64,000 nt of DNA from Paenibacillus xylanexedens (GTDB taxonomy: Bacteria; Bacillota; Bacilli; Paenibacillales; Paenibacillaceae). Position 1 is the stretch's first letter, and every line of letters starts with the position of its first letter. The stretch covers positions 1,798,001 through 1,862,000 of the forward strand of contig NZ_VEBF01000001.1 of NCBI RefSeq assembly GCF_007676705.1. The letters are read 5' to 3'. Under the pieces are notes generated by a model. The model had not been told where the DNA came from. It saw nothing but the letters and a program-made list of their open reading frames with translations, and did no database searches. Both the position numbers and the translations under genes were made by a program. This document shows positions 1-7,642 of the stretch, piece by piece.

Positions 1-100
1 ACTTCAAACTCTCATGTTCCAACCGATCTGTTATTTCTACTCTTATCTTACCTTTCTTCCTCTGCTAATTCGTCAGCAGATAGACTTAACTTGAAATACC

Positions 101-127
101 AAAAAACTCAACCTTTAGGTTGAGTTT
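101..127 (-). terminator. Rho-independent terminator of the kinase/regulator operon
   Basis: A perfect 10-bp stem (AAACTCAACC / GGTTGAGTTT) with a four-base loop is followed on the minus strand by a T-run. It lies about 35 bases past the stop codon of the response regulator and would end the two-component operon. Confidence 0.85.
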
Positions 128-161
128 ATACGACTTAAGGTTGAAAATATGTCGAAATTGC

Positions 162-896
162 TCAGACGACCCAGCCGTTTCTTACCGCATGAAGAGCTGC
201 TTGCGTCCGATCCGCCAGACCCAGTTTGTCCAGCAGATGACTGACATGGGTTTTGACCGTTTTTTCTGTGATCACCAATTGAACCGCAATTTCCTTGTTG
301 CTCAGCCCTTGAGCAATCAGTCCCAAGACCTCTTGTTCACGACGAGTGAGCATATCCGGACCACCAAAGGACGTTTCAGTTGATTTTCCAGCCTGCTTTG
401 GCTCCTGATGTTGACTGTCTACTGATCGATCTGTCGGTATATGCTGTGGTTGCTGTTCATTAATGGACCAATCGGATGAAGCCATCACATGCATCAATTG
501 CCCTGCCGCCGCAGGATGGAGTTCCACCTGACCCGCATGCACATTGCGAATGGCTACGGCCAGATCCTCCGGTTCAATATCCTTGAGCAGATACCCTTTC
601 ACTCCTGCACGAACAGCGGGAACCACATGATCCTGATCGGAAAACGATGTGAGCACAATGATTCGCGTTTCTGGCATTAACGTACGCATATGTCTGGCTG
701 TTTCGATTCCGTCCATGACAGGCATATGCAGATCCATTAATACCACGTTGGGTTTTAACGCTTCCGCCTGCTCCAGTGCTTCCTGCCCGTTCGAGGCTTC
801 TCCAACAACCTTCATGTCTTGCTGCGTTTTCAAAAAAACGTGCAGCCCTCGTCTCACCATCGCATGATCATCTGCGAGCAAAATGGTAATCGGCAT
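162..896 (-). CDS. NarL/LuxR-family response regulator
   Basis: This is a 244-aa DNA-binding response regulator acting in the cytoplasm. The receiver domain (about residues 3-120) has the acidic pair DD at 9-10, the phospho-acceptor Asp55 in the VVLMDLHMP motif, and the conserved Lys in KGYLLKD. A LuxR-type helix-turn-helix occupies about residues 180-240 (LTRREQEVLGLIAQGLSNKE). The linker of about 50 residues between the domains is longer than in typical LiaR or NarL proteins and is rich in Gln, Ser and His. It lies 18 bp downstream of the histidine kinase on the same strand, so the two form a cognate pair. The pathway controlled cannot be read from the sequence. Confidence 0.93.
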   Translation of the reverse strand: MPITILLADDHAMVRRGLHVFLKTQQDMKVVGEASNGQEALEQAEALKPNVVLMDLHMPVMDGIETARHMRTLMPETRIIVLTSFSDQDHVVPAVRAGVKGYLLKDIEPEDLAVAIRNVHAGQVELHPAAAGQLMHVMASSDWSINEQQPQHIPTDRSVDSQHQEPKQAGKSTETSFGGPDMLTRREQEVLGLIAQGLSNKEIAVQLVITEKTVKTHVSHLLDKLGLADRTQAALHAVRNGWVV

Positions 897-914
897 CTCT
901 TCTTCCCCCAGACT

Positions 915-2582
915 TTATACAGATTCGAACGGAAGCGGAATGACCGCCGTTACTGTCGTTCCCTTACGGGAAGAGCTAACTATCTCTAACCTACCCCCGA
1001 GTGATTCCGCCCGTTCCTTCATAATGGACAGGCCCAGTGAGCTTCCAGACGATGCTTTCGGCCTGTTCGTACCGCCTATTCCATGATCCGTTACGGTGAG
1101 CATCACTTCATGATCATTTAAGTTGAGGATGACCTCAGCAGATGAAACACCCGCATGTTTGCGGACGTTATTCAATGCCTCCTGTCCGATTCGCCACAAT
1201 GCTTCTTCTATATTACGCGGTAAAGACCGCATTCCCGCTCGATCCACCACCACTTGAAGACCCTGGCTGGTACCGTATTCCTGCAAAGCACGGAGCAGTC
1301 CTGCCTCCAGTCCCGCGGGCCGAAGCTGCATAATCAATGCGCGCATTTCCTTAAGGGCCTCCTGAGACAAAGCCCGAATATCCTTCATCGCTTCCGCTAC
1401 CGGGTACATCTGCTCGGAGCCGGACAACATACTTTCCGCACCTTTAGCAGTTAATGATAGTGAAAATAAGATCTGATTAACCGAATCATGCAGATCGCGA
1501 GCTAATCGGTTACGTTCTTCCAGTCGTGCCAGTTCCCGGCGATTCTCCGTCAGCTTCAGACTCTCCCACGAGGCCGTAATATGCTCGGCCAAAGCCTCCA
1601 GCACTTCACGGTCTGCCTGAATAGGACCTGGTGTTCCTACCCCAATCACCAGAATTCCTGTTTCCCCTGGCGTATGATACGGAAGCGGAGCAGCAATTCC
1701 CGAAGTAAGGAGATTTATCGTTTTCTCCGGCTCGCACACCGTGAAAATCTCAGTCATTTCTATTGCAGACAGGGATGCAGCACGGTGACTATTGATCACT
1801 CGGTTCATGTGGTTTGCTGCTTCCGAAGATAGAGTCGTACTTGGTAACGTCCGAACGATGCCACCTGCATAAGCTGCCTGCACCGTATATACGCCATTTT
1901 TCTGCTGAATAATTGCTGCCAAAGGCCAGTCATAATGTTGTCCCAGCAGCTGCACAACTTTTAAAGACAAAGCCTCTGAATTACTACATTTGTTGACTGC
2001 CAGACCCAAGGCGGCGCTGAACTCCCCCAGCTTGGCATACAGATCAGCCCGTCGCTGCTCTGCGCGATACAATCGCATCCGCTCCATCGCACTACCGATC
2101 TGATAGGCAACGCCCTGTAACAATGCCAGTTCGGTGTCGCTGAAATGTTCCTTAGCGGGTGCGGCAACGTTGAGCAGGCCAAGCATCTTCTCACCCGATC
2201 GCAGTGGAACGGTCGCATGATGGGTTATATCTTGGGTATCTCCCCATTGGAATTCCACTGCATCCACCAGCCGCTTACAGTTAATGATGTTGACCGCATG
2301 ATTCAGTCGACCGTCCTTGAAACGGTTCACACACCAGCAAGTGCTCGTTCGCATGGGCTCTTTATCGTTCCGCAGTAATGCAGGGGGCAGGTTATAATCC
2401 GAAACACAGGTATAATCTCCGCGTTCATTAATGAGAAATACCCAGCCAGCAGTTAATCCGGTTAACTCCAGCAACTTGCCGACCACGGTATCCAGCATTA
2501 AACTCAAGTCATTAGATGTATTGAGCGTTTCCGCGATTGTCTTCAGCGTGATCATTTCCTGCATTCCGAGTTCTTCCGACAT
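915..2582 (-). CDS. Cytoplasmic GAF-domain sensor histidine kinase (HisKA_3 type)
   Basis: This 555-aa kinase partners the downstream response regulator. The order is an N-terminal GAF domain (about residues 10-170), a second GAF-like region (about 190-350), a HisKA_3 dimerisation domain with the phospho-acceptor His in RDLHDSVNQ, and a HATPase_c domain near the C-terminus. No membrane segment is visible, so the signal is probably intracellular. The first GAF domain carries CWC and a later Cys in INCKRL, a cysteine arrangement seen in some redox- or metal-sensing GAF kinases; sensing by them is inference. The start at 2582 is chosen because AAAGGAG lies 11 bases upstream; an in-frame upstream ATG at 2627 lacks a comparable site. 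Confidence 0.9.
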   Translation of the reverse strand: MSEELGMQEMITLKTIAETLNTSNDLSLMLDTVVGKLLELTGLTAGWVFLINERGDYTCVSDYNLPPALLRNDKEPMRTSTCWCVNRFKDGRLNHAVNIINCKRLVDAVEFQWGDTQDITHHATVPLRSGEKMLGLLNVAAPAKEHFSDTELALLQGVAYQIGSAMERMRLYRAEQRRADLYAKLGEFSAALGLAVNKCSNSEALSLKVVQLLGQHYDWPLAAIIQQKNGVYTVQAAYAGGIVRTLPSTTLSSEAANHMNRVINSHRAASLSAIEMTEIFTVCEPEKTINLLTSGIAAPLPYHTPGETGILVIGVGTPGPIQADREVLEALAEHITASWESLKLTENRRELARLEERNRLARDLHDSVNQILFSLSLTAKGAESMLSGSEQMYPVAEAMKDIRALSQEALKEMRALIMQLRPAGLEAGLLRALQEYGTSQGLQVVVDRAGMRSLPRNIEEALWRIGQEALNNVRKHAGVSSAEVILNLNDHEVMLTVTDHGIGGTNRPKASSGSSLGLSIMKERAESLGGRLEIVSSSRKGTTVTAVIPLPFESV

Positions 2583-2682
2583 GGCAGACTTCTCTCCTTT
2601 GACTGATGCCAACTGTGGTTTGTTCAACTATTGTAACCAATCCATCTTGGATATTAAAGGATCAACTTCTTACCTGTTTCAC

Positions 2683-3165
2683 TTAGCCCAGCTTCTGCCG
2701 CTCTTTCCGGGACACTGACAGTGGCTCCATATTAATCAGTCCGCGATCTGACAGTGCCAGCGCCATTTTGTAGAAAGCACGCGTACGAATCTTCGTATAC
2801 GTATCCTTGCTGACAGGTGGATCAAACACATGGTTATACACTTTATAATCAAACACATCATCGTCCTTCAAGTACCGTTCACATACGAGTACACGTTCCT
2901 TCTCACTCAACCGGGACACAATAAAATCAATCGTATCGCAGTATGCCTGACGCGCGCGCTGCACGTCCACATTGAAGATCGCGGTTCTCGCCGTGGAATC
3001 CCCCGTCACATTGGTTGCACCGTGGAAACGCTCGGCATAACTTGCCGTCACCATAACCTCTCGTTCTTCAAATGCAATGGTTTTATAGATTCGGTATTTT
3101 TCCAGCGCAGCTTCAACAGCTGTTTGCGTTTTGCGTCGGTCCAATTCGGGCAGCATTAATTCCAT
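2683..3165 (-). CDS. ArpU-family phage-type transcriptional regulator
   Basis: The 160-aa protein resembles the ArpU (autolysin regulatory protein) family, small late-gene regulators found in Gram-positive prophages whose C-terminal part looks like a sigma-70 region 4 helix-turn-helix. An N-terminal helical part (RKTQTAVEAALEKYRIYK) is followed by LSEKERVLVCERYL and a C-terminal DTYTKIRTRAFYKMALAL helix. The ATG at 3165 is preferred over that at 3171 because AAAGGAGG lies 9 bases before the former and only 3 before the latter. With the XRE repressor and ImmA-type protease nearby it suggests a phage or conjugative-element remnant, although no structural or integrase genes are present. Confidence 0.8.
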   Translation of the reverse strand: MELMLPELDRRKTQTAVEAALEKYRIYKTIAFEEREVMVTASYAERFHGATNVTGDSTARTAIFNVDVQRARQAYCDTIDFIVSRLSEKERVLVCERYLKDDDVFDYKVYNHVFDPPVSKDTYTKIRTRAFYKMALALSDRGLINMEPLSVSRKERQKLG

Positions 3166-3223
3166 AATCATTTTCCTCCTTTAGTGTTCTTTATAAAATA
3201 AATTCCTAATAGTTTCGTATGAT

Positions 3224-3239
3224 CACTCCGATGACAGAA
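3224..3239 (+). repeat. 16-bp fragment of the MITE-like repeat family
   Basis: CACTCCGATGACAGAA here is identical, in the same orientation, to positions 7486-7501 inside the 188-bp repeat. The rest of the element is not recognisable next to it, so this is probably a decayed or truncated copy. Confidence 0.5.
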
Positions 3240-3304
3240 CAATCCAGTTAAACATGCAACCATCTCATCTCCCGCACTTCTTCTCATTAATCAATTAAGT
3301 CACT

Positions 3305-3350
3305 CTATCGTTCACATGATATTGCTTTGCCATCGTTTTTTGAACGATAG
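3305..3350. promoter_or_regulatory. Inverted-repeat cluster, candidate repressor operator
   Basis: CTATCGTTCA (3305-3314) and TGAACGATAG (3341-3350) are perfect reverse complements. Between them TTTGCCATCGTT overlaps a second near-perfect inverted repeat with AACGATAGCAAA, giving three ATCGTT half-sites in 46 bp. The site lies between the ArpU and XRE genes, where an operator for the XRE repressor would be expected. A terminator hairpin is the alternative reading. Confidence 0.4.
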
Positions 3351-3808
3351 CAAAAGGCTCTTATTCATAGAGTTGTCCAGTTTTCCAAAAAAGTAACGAC
3401 ATTTCTTCAATTTCCCCTGTTGCCTTTTGGAATCAATCCAAACCCTATAATCCGGGGAATTCCATTGTTCAGAATGTAATCTCTAAAACTCCAACCTGTA
3501 TCAAGTTTACATTTTGTTCGTATAGTGTTCGTATTTCTATTTGAGGATACCACTTTCTGGAGATCGGAGTAAACCTTCATTTTGGTTCGTTTTGACGATA
3601 AAATAAAACCTTCGCTCTCATTTCCTATGCCTTTTGGCATAATTGTTTCATATCTCTTTACCTAATGGTATATATACGTTATAGTACTGTTTAATTAATG
3701 AACTTCCGTATAAGTCATTTGATTTTTATAAAGAAGCCACCGAGATTTTTCGGGAAGGGACTTAGATGTGTATCACGCGCATACGTAGTGAAGGAGACGG
3801 AATCGATT

Positions 3809-3890
3809 CTGAAGAAGCGAAGCGTTCGCCTTTATCCCCGGATTTCTCCCTTTGGAAAGGGAAACAGGAAATCTGGGGATAACAGCGATC
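3809..3890 (-). repeat. Core of MITE-like repeat, inverted copy
   Basis: Read on the minus strand, this segment matches 7512-7594: both contain ATCGCTGTTATCCCC, a CCCTTT/AAGGGAA hairpin, a (T)CCGGxGATAAAGGCGAA-like stretch and GCGAACGCTTCGCTT. Similarity continues weakly on both sides, but the terminal inverted repeats of the full copy are not evident here. Confidence 0.75.
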
Positions 3891-4000
3891 AGAAGAACGA
3901 TCCGAATCCGGAACGGGCATAGAACGCACATCTACCTCCCCATCCAACTGTCTTCTTTATAATCCAAGCACTTGTACGAATCGAAGGAGTGGCATGAATT

Positions 4001-4441
4001 GTGGAGCACGCTTTTGGTCCTTATATGAAACAACTGCGCGAGCAACAGGGATACAGCATCAATCAGCTCGCCGAAGCAGCCGGAATAAGCAACTCACAGA
4101 TTTCACGCATTGAGAATGGAGTCCGGGGTGTGCCCAAACCTGCGACTATTCGCAAGATTTCAGATGCACTCTCGGTTCCCTATACAGAGATGATGAAACA
4201 GGCTGGCTATATTGAACCAGGGAGTTCCACTGAACTTCAGGATGTGCCGGAATGGGCTACATACAAAGACCGTCGTGATTTCAAAAAGATGCTGGAAGAC
4301 GATGATGATCTGATGTTTGACGGCATTCCACTTGATGAAGATGACAAGAAACGAATTAAGGATGTGCTGACAGGTCTGTTCTGGGAAGCCAAACAAATGA
4401 ACAAACGCAAGAAGACAGATGAATCGGACAAGCGCCCATGA
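4001..4441 (+). CDS. XRE-family transcriptional repressor
   Basis: The 146-aa protein has an N-terminal Cro/CI-type helix-turn-helix (about residues 8-62: LREQQGYSINQLAEAAGIS, then NSQISRIENG) and an acidic C-terminal half (residues 88-110 rich in Asp and Glu). It starts with GTG; AAGGAG lies 11 bases upstream, and a nearby ATG at 3994 is out of frame. The ImmA-type protease gene follows 42 bp later. In ICEBs1 and related elements the ImmR repressor is cleaved by ImmA after DNA damage, and the same pairing is suggested here by inference. Its target promoters are probably in the preceding intergenic region. Confidence 0.9.
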   Translation: MEHAFGPYMKQLREQQGYSINQLAEAAGISNSQISRIENGVRGVPKPATIRKISDALSVPYTEMMKQAGYIEPGSSTELQDVPEWATYKDRRDFKKMLEDDDDLMFDGIPLDEDDKKRIKDVLTGLFWEAKQMNKRKKTDESDKRP

Positions 4442-4483
4442 GGCACGACAAACTGAATTTAATGAGGCAGCAGGTGAGATCAT

Positions 4484-4900
4484 ATGGATGACATCGTAAC
4501 AAAGCTGATTCGAAAACACCGGACCAACTGCCCTTTCAGCATTGCCCGCGCGGTTGGAATACAGATTCGTTTCACCAATTTGGGGAAGTCCACCAAAGGA
4601 CTGTACTTTCGGAAGCTCCGGCGCAGGTTTATCGTCATACACAATGATTTGCCGCCGGAATGGCAGCGGTTCGTATGTGCCCATGAGCTTGGTCATGATC
4701 GGCTTCATAAAGGAATCAATCGATTCTTTCTGGAGGAGCATTCCTATTTTGCTCCAGGCAAGCTGGAACGACAGGCTAACCGTTTTGCCATTCAATTGTT
4801 AACGTCCGGCGTGATGCCTGAACCGGATGAATCTTTGGAGAAATTCTGTTTACGTACCGGACTGCCGCGTGAAGCGCAGCATTTTTTTTACACTATTTAA
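4484..4900 (+). CDS. ImmA/IrrE-family metallo-endopeptidase
   Basis: This 138-aa zinc protease has the HELGH motif at residues 67-71 and a downstream Glu in LERQANRFA (about residue 95) as the likely third metal ligand, as in the ImmA/IrrE (DUF955) family. Such proteins inactivate a partner XRE repressor by cleavage, typically during the DNA-damage response. It is co-directional with the XRE gene, and a GGTGAG site precedes its ATG. A perfect 16-bp LexA-like palindrome overlaps its stop codon. With no integrase or transfer genes nearby, it may be a domesticated remnant. Confidence 0.9.
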   Translation: MDDIVTKLIRKHRTNCPFSIARAVGIQIRFTNLGKSTKGLYFRKLRRRFIVIHNDLPPEWQRFVCAHELGHDRLHKGINRFFLEEHSYFAPGKLERQANRFAIQLLTSGVMPEPDESLEKFCLRTGLPREAQHFFYTI

Positions 4901-4914
4901 GAACATATGTTCTT
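4899..4914. promoter_or_regulatory. LexA/DinR-like SOS box candidate
   Basis: The 16 bp AAGAACATATGTTCTT are perfectly palindromic and contain the GAAC-N4-GTTC core with the spacer bases (ATAT) expected for the Bacillus DinR/LexA box. The outer C/G bases of the consensus are replaced by A/T. TTAAGA (4897-4902) and GATTAT (4920-4925), 17 bp apart, could form a weak promoter that the box would cover, reading towards the 5'-nucleotidase. Confidence 0.45.
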
Positions 4915-5081
4915 TCTCGGGATTATTTTTTCTCTATTTTCCATTCAAAGATTTACATGTCACTTTCAGGTTACTTATTTTTACGTAAATCGCGAGATTT
5001 CCACATACTAGTCTGTTAAAATACAACATGAGCTGTGTAAACGCTCAATTAGATTATTATTTTGGGAGGTTTCGGATTCAT

Positions 5082-6881
5082 ATGAAAATCTGGAAGAATT
5101 ACGTTTCACTTCTGCTAACGGTCTGTTTGCTGTTTGGCAGTGTAGGTATTGCCGCAGCTGCAACGGACACCACTCCGGGCACAGGCAAACACATTACCAT
5201 TCTACATACTAATGATACACATGCCCGTGCAGTTGAATCTTCACCTGCTATGGGTTTTGCCAAAGTAGCTGGAATCGCTGACAAATATCGTAGCGACAAC
5301 CCGAACACACTCTTGCTCGATGCTGGAGATGCTGTGCATGGTACAACTTTTGCCACTCTTGTTAATGGTGAGAGCATCGTGAAAGTCATGAATGAAATGG
5401 GCTACCAGGCCATCGTACCGGGTAACCACGAATTCAACTATGGTTCGGATCGCTTGATCGAACTGGCAGACATGATGAACTTCCCAATGCTGAGTGCCAA
5501 CGTGAAGAAAAAGGACGGAACACGTCTCTTCGATCCTTATCTCATTAAAGAAGTTGACGGCGTGAAGATCGGTATCATCGCCTTGACTACACCGGAAACA
5601 TTGTACAAAACGAATCCGAAAAACGTAGAAGGTCTTGATATTACAGATCCATCTGCCGAAGCTAAAGTTCTGGTGAACGAGATCCGCAGCAAAGTAGATG
5701 TTGTTGTGGTATTGGGACATCTTGGGCAAGACACGTCCAGCACGGATACTAGCTTTAAAGTCGTTAAAGAAGTTCCTGGCATCGATGTATTCATCGATGG
5801 TCACAGCCACACAATACTGCAGGACGGTCTTGTATCCGATAACGGAACATTGATCGCAAGTGCAGGAGAATACACTAACTACGTAGGTGTCATCGACCTG
5901 TGGGTAGACGGTGGTAAAGTAACGAAGAAACAAGCAACATTAATTGATGAAACTGAAGCAAAAGACATCAAACCGAATGAGAAAGTTGCGGCTCTCGTGA
6001 ACTCCATTCAAAAAGAACAAGAGCCTATTTTGAAAGAAGAAGTAGCCAATACAGACATTCTGCTGGATGGTAAACGTGAACAGGTACGTGCAGGTGAAAC
6101 CAACCTGGGTGACCTGCTTGCAGATGCAATTCGTGATGTCAGCAACGCCGATATCGCACTGACTAACGGTGGGGGTATCCGTGCTTCCATTGAAAAAGGT
6201 ATCGTAACCAAAGGTGATATCATCACAGTGCTTCCTTTTGGTAATCAAGTGGTCACTCTTGAAGTGAAAGGGTCCGATATTCTGGCAGCCCTTGAAGTCG
6301 GTGTAGCTTCCTATCCGGAGCCAAGTGGTGGATTTCCGCAAGTATCTGGAATCAAGTTCAAAATCGACACTTCCGCTGCAGAAGGTAGCCGTGTACATTC
6401 CGTGACTGTTGGCGATAAAGCCCTTGATCCGGAAGCAACATACACGCTGGCAACCAATGATTTCACTGCTGTTGGCGGTGACGAGTACACCATGTTCACC
6501 AAATATGCTACAACAGGTATGTACGGCGCATTGGATGAAGCGTTGATCAACTACATGCAGAAGCTTGGCGCTGTAGACATCAAAACAGATGGTCGGATCA
6601 GTGAAGCGAAAAAACCTGCAGTAGAGCCGGAAACTCCGGCAACAGAAACACCAGCTCCAACCAAGCCAAAACCAGAAACACCAAAACCGGAAAAACCGTC
6701 TAAACCGACGCCAAGCAAACCAGCTCCAGCCAAACTGCATGTTGTGAAATCCGGAGATTCCCTGTATTCCATCTCCAAACAATACGGCACAACTTGGCAG
6801 GCATTGCAAAAGCTGAACAATATCAAAAATCCACACTGGATCTATCCGGGTCAACAATTGAAATTGCCTGCAGCTTCTTAA
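5082..6881 (+). CDS. Secreted 5'-nucleotidase/metallophosphatase with C-terminal LysM
   Basis: This 599-aa exported enzyme should hydrolyse nucleotides outside the membrane. A signal peptide (about residues 1-28, ending AAAAA-T) precedes a calcineurin-like metallophosphatase domain with HTNDTH, GDAVHGT, GNHEF, LGHLGQD and DGHSHT metal-binding motifs. The 5'-nucleotidase C-terminal domain follows ([27 protein letters not shown]). A Pro/Lys/Thr-rich linker then leads to one LysM module ([17 protein letters not shown]) that would hold it on peptidoglycan. The ATG at 5082 is chosen because it follows GGGAGG and begins a proper signal peptide; the in-frame ATG at 5028 would add 18 residues ahead of the signal. 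Phosphate or purine scavenging is the likely role. Confidence 0.93.
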   Translation: MKIWKNYVSLLLTVCLLFGSVGIAAAATDTTPGTGKHITILHTNDTHARAVESSPAMGFAKVAGIADKYRSDNPNTLLLDAGDAVHGTTFATLVNGESIVKVMNEMGYQAIVPGNHEFNYGSDRLIELADMMNFPMLSANVKKKDGTRLFDPYLIKEVDGVKIGIIALTTPETLYKTNPKNVEGLDITDPSAEAKVLVNEIRSKVDVVVVLGHLGQDTSSTDTSFKVVKEVPGIDVFIDGHSHTILQDGLVSDNGTLIASAGEYTNYVGVIDLWVDGGKVTKKQATLIDETEAKDIKPNEKVAALVNSIQKEQEPILKEEVANTDILLDGKREQVRAGETNLGDLLADAIRDVSNADIALTNGGGIRASIEKGIVTKGDIITVLPFGNQVVTLEVKGSDILAALEVGVASYPEPSGGFPQVSGIKFKIDTSAAEGSRVHSVTVGDKALDPEATYTLATNDFTAVGGDEYTMFTKYATTGMYGALDEALINYMQKLGAVDIKTDGRISEAKKPAVEPETPATETPAPTKPKPETPKPEKPSKPTPSKPAPAKLHVVKSGDSLYSISKQYGTTWQALQKLNNIKNPHWIYPGQQLKLPAAS

Positions 6882-6925
6882 GATTAATACAGAGCAGCAG
6901 CATAACGGATCTATCTTGTCATAAC

Positions 6926-6974
6926 AAAAAGGGTGTCCCTGTAGCCAGATTACTGGTTAAAGGGACACCCTTTT
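6926..6974 (+). terminator. Strong rho-independent terminator of the 5'-nucleotidase
   Basis: AAAAGGGTGTCCCT (6927-6940) and AGGGACACCCTTTT (6961-6974) form a 14-bp perfect stem ending in T residues, 45 bp after the stop codon. Confidence 0.9.
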
Positions 6975-7454
6975 GTAATTAGTTCATAACATCCACCCAC
7001 ATCGGGTAAAGGAACATTCCCTGTGGACATATCCTGCTGATCTTGGCAATCATCTGAGATAAAAATAAATCCCAGTGAGGACTTCATGGAGCAACTTTAT
7101 CATGTGCCTTCGACAACGAACTATATAAAAACTCTCCAGAATTACCGTGTTCATGCGGTTATTGCACATTTAATTTCGACATCTCTGTCTTCTCAGTATT
7201 GCATACTTGCACATCAATCTGCCTGAGTACGATCATCTTTAAACCCTTAATCATAAAATCATTTGTATACACTGAATACAACTATCCGAATATAGTTATT
7301 TCGTATGATACGATAGTTGGAATCCTGCCTATTTGTATGCCTATGGCCCTCTTTTTCTTGCTCTCATTGGAAATTTAGCAATCAAAATCATCTACCGCAT
7401 GATAATCGGTACTATTATGTGAACTCATATAATTAGCAAATCCCATAGATCTAT
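6975..7454. other. Intergenic stretch without a convincing gene
   Basis: The segment is AT-rich. One short frame at 7086-7226 on the plus strand (46 codons, ATG preceded by GTGAGGAC) has a weak ribosome binding site. It shows no recognisable family, so it was not called as a gene. Confidence 0.4.
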
Positions 7455-7642
7455 ATAAGTTGAACTATAGATATATTCACACGGACACTCCGATGACAGA
7501 ATAACCTTCCAATCGCTGTTATCCCCAGATTTTTTTGATTCCCTTTTCTGAAGGGAAAAATCCGGAGATAAAGGCGAACGCTTCGCTTTTTCAGTTTTTT
7601 TCTGTCCTCTACGTTTCTGTGTATATGATTAGTTCAACTTAT
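7455..7642. repeat. 188-bp MITE-like element with terminal inverted repeats
   Basis: The ends ATAAGTTGAACTA (7455-7467) and TAGTTCAACTTAT (7630-7642) are perfect inverted repeats. Inside are a long hairpin (CCAGATTTT...CCCTT / AAGGG...AAATCCGG) and a second hairpin GCGAA-CGC-TTCGC. The core recurs inverted at 3809-3890. No transposase is encoded. The right end directly abuts the proS stop codon (7643-7645), so the element forms the 3' end of the proS transcript and may act as its terminator or RNA stabiliser. A non-autonomous miniature element is inferred. Confidence 0.75.

Larger units (their letters stand above)
3166..4000. other. 835-bp regulatory and repeat-bearing intergenic region
   Basis: This is the divergent region between the ArpU gene and the XRE repressor. 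It holds a 16-bp fragment of the 7.5-kb repeat element, a cluster of ATCGTT half-sites, a direct repeat of GTTCGTAT near 3518-3537, and an inverted copy of the repeat core. Open frames at 3407-3640 and 3698-3922 have no ribosome binding site or family resemblance and were not called. Confidence 0.6.

Noticed and set aside
3407..3640. 77-codon minus-strand frame in the ArpU/XRE intergenic region
   Set aside because: No ribosome binding site or recognisable motif; it lies over the repeat-containing control region.
5940..6857. 305-codon frame antisense to the 5'-nucleotidase
   Set aside because: It is a shadow of the codon pattern of the real gene, with Trp/Cys/Phe-rich nonsense composition.
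7086..7226. 46-codon frame after the 5'-nucleotidase
   Set aside because: A weak GAGG site only, no terminator of its own and no resemblance to a known protein; left as an intergenic note.
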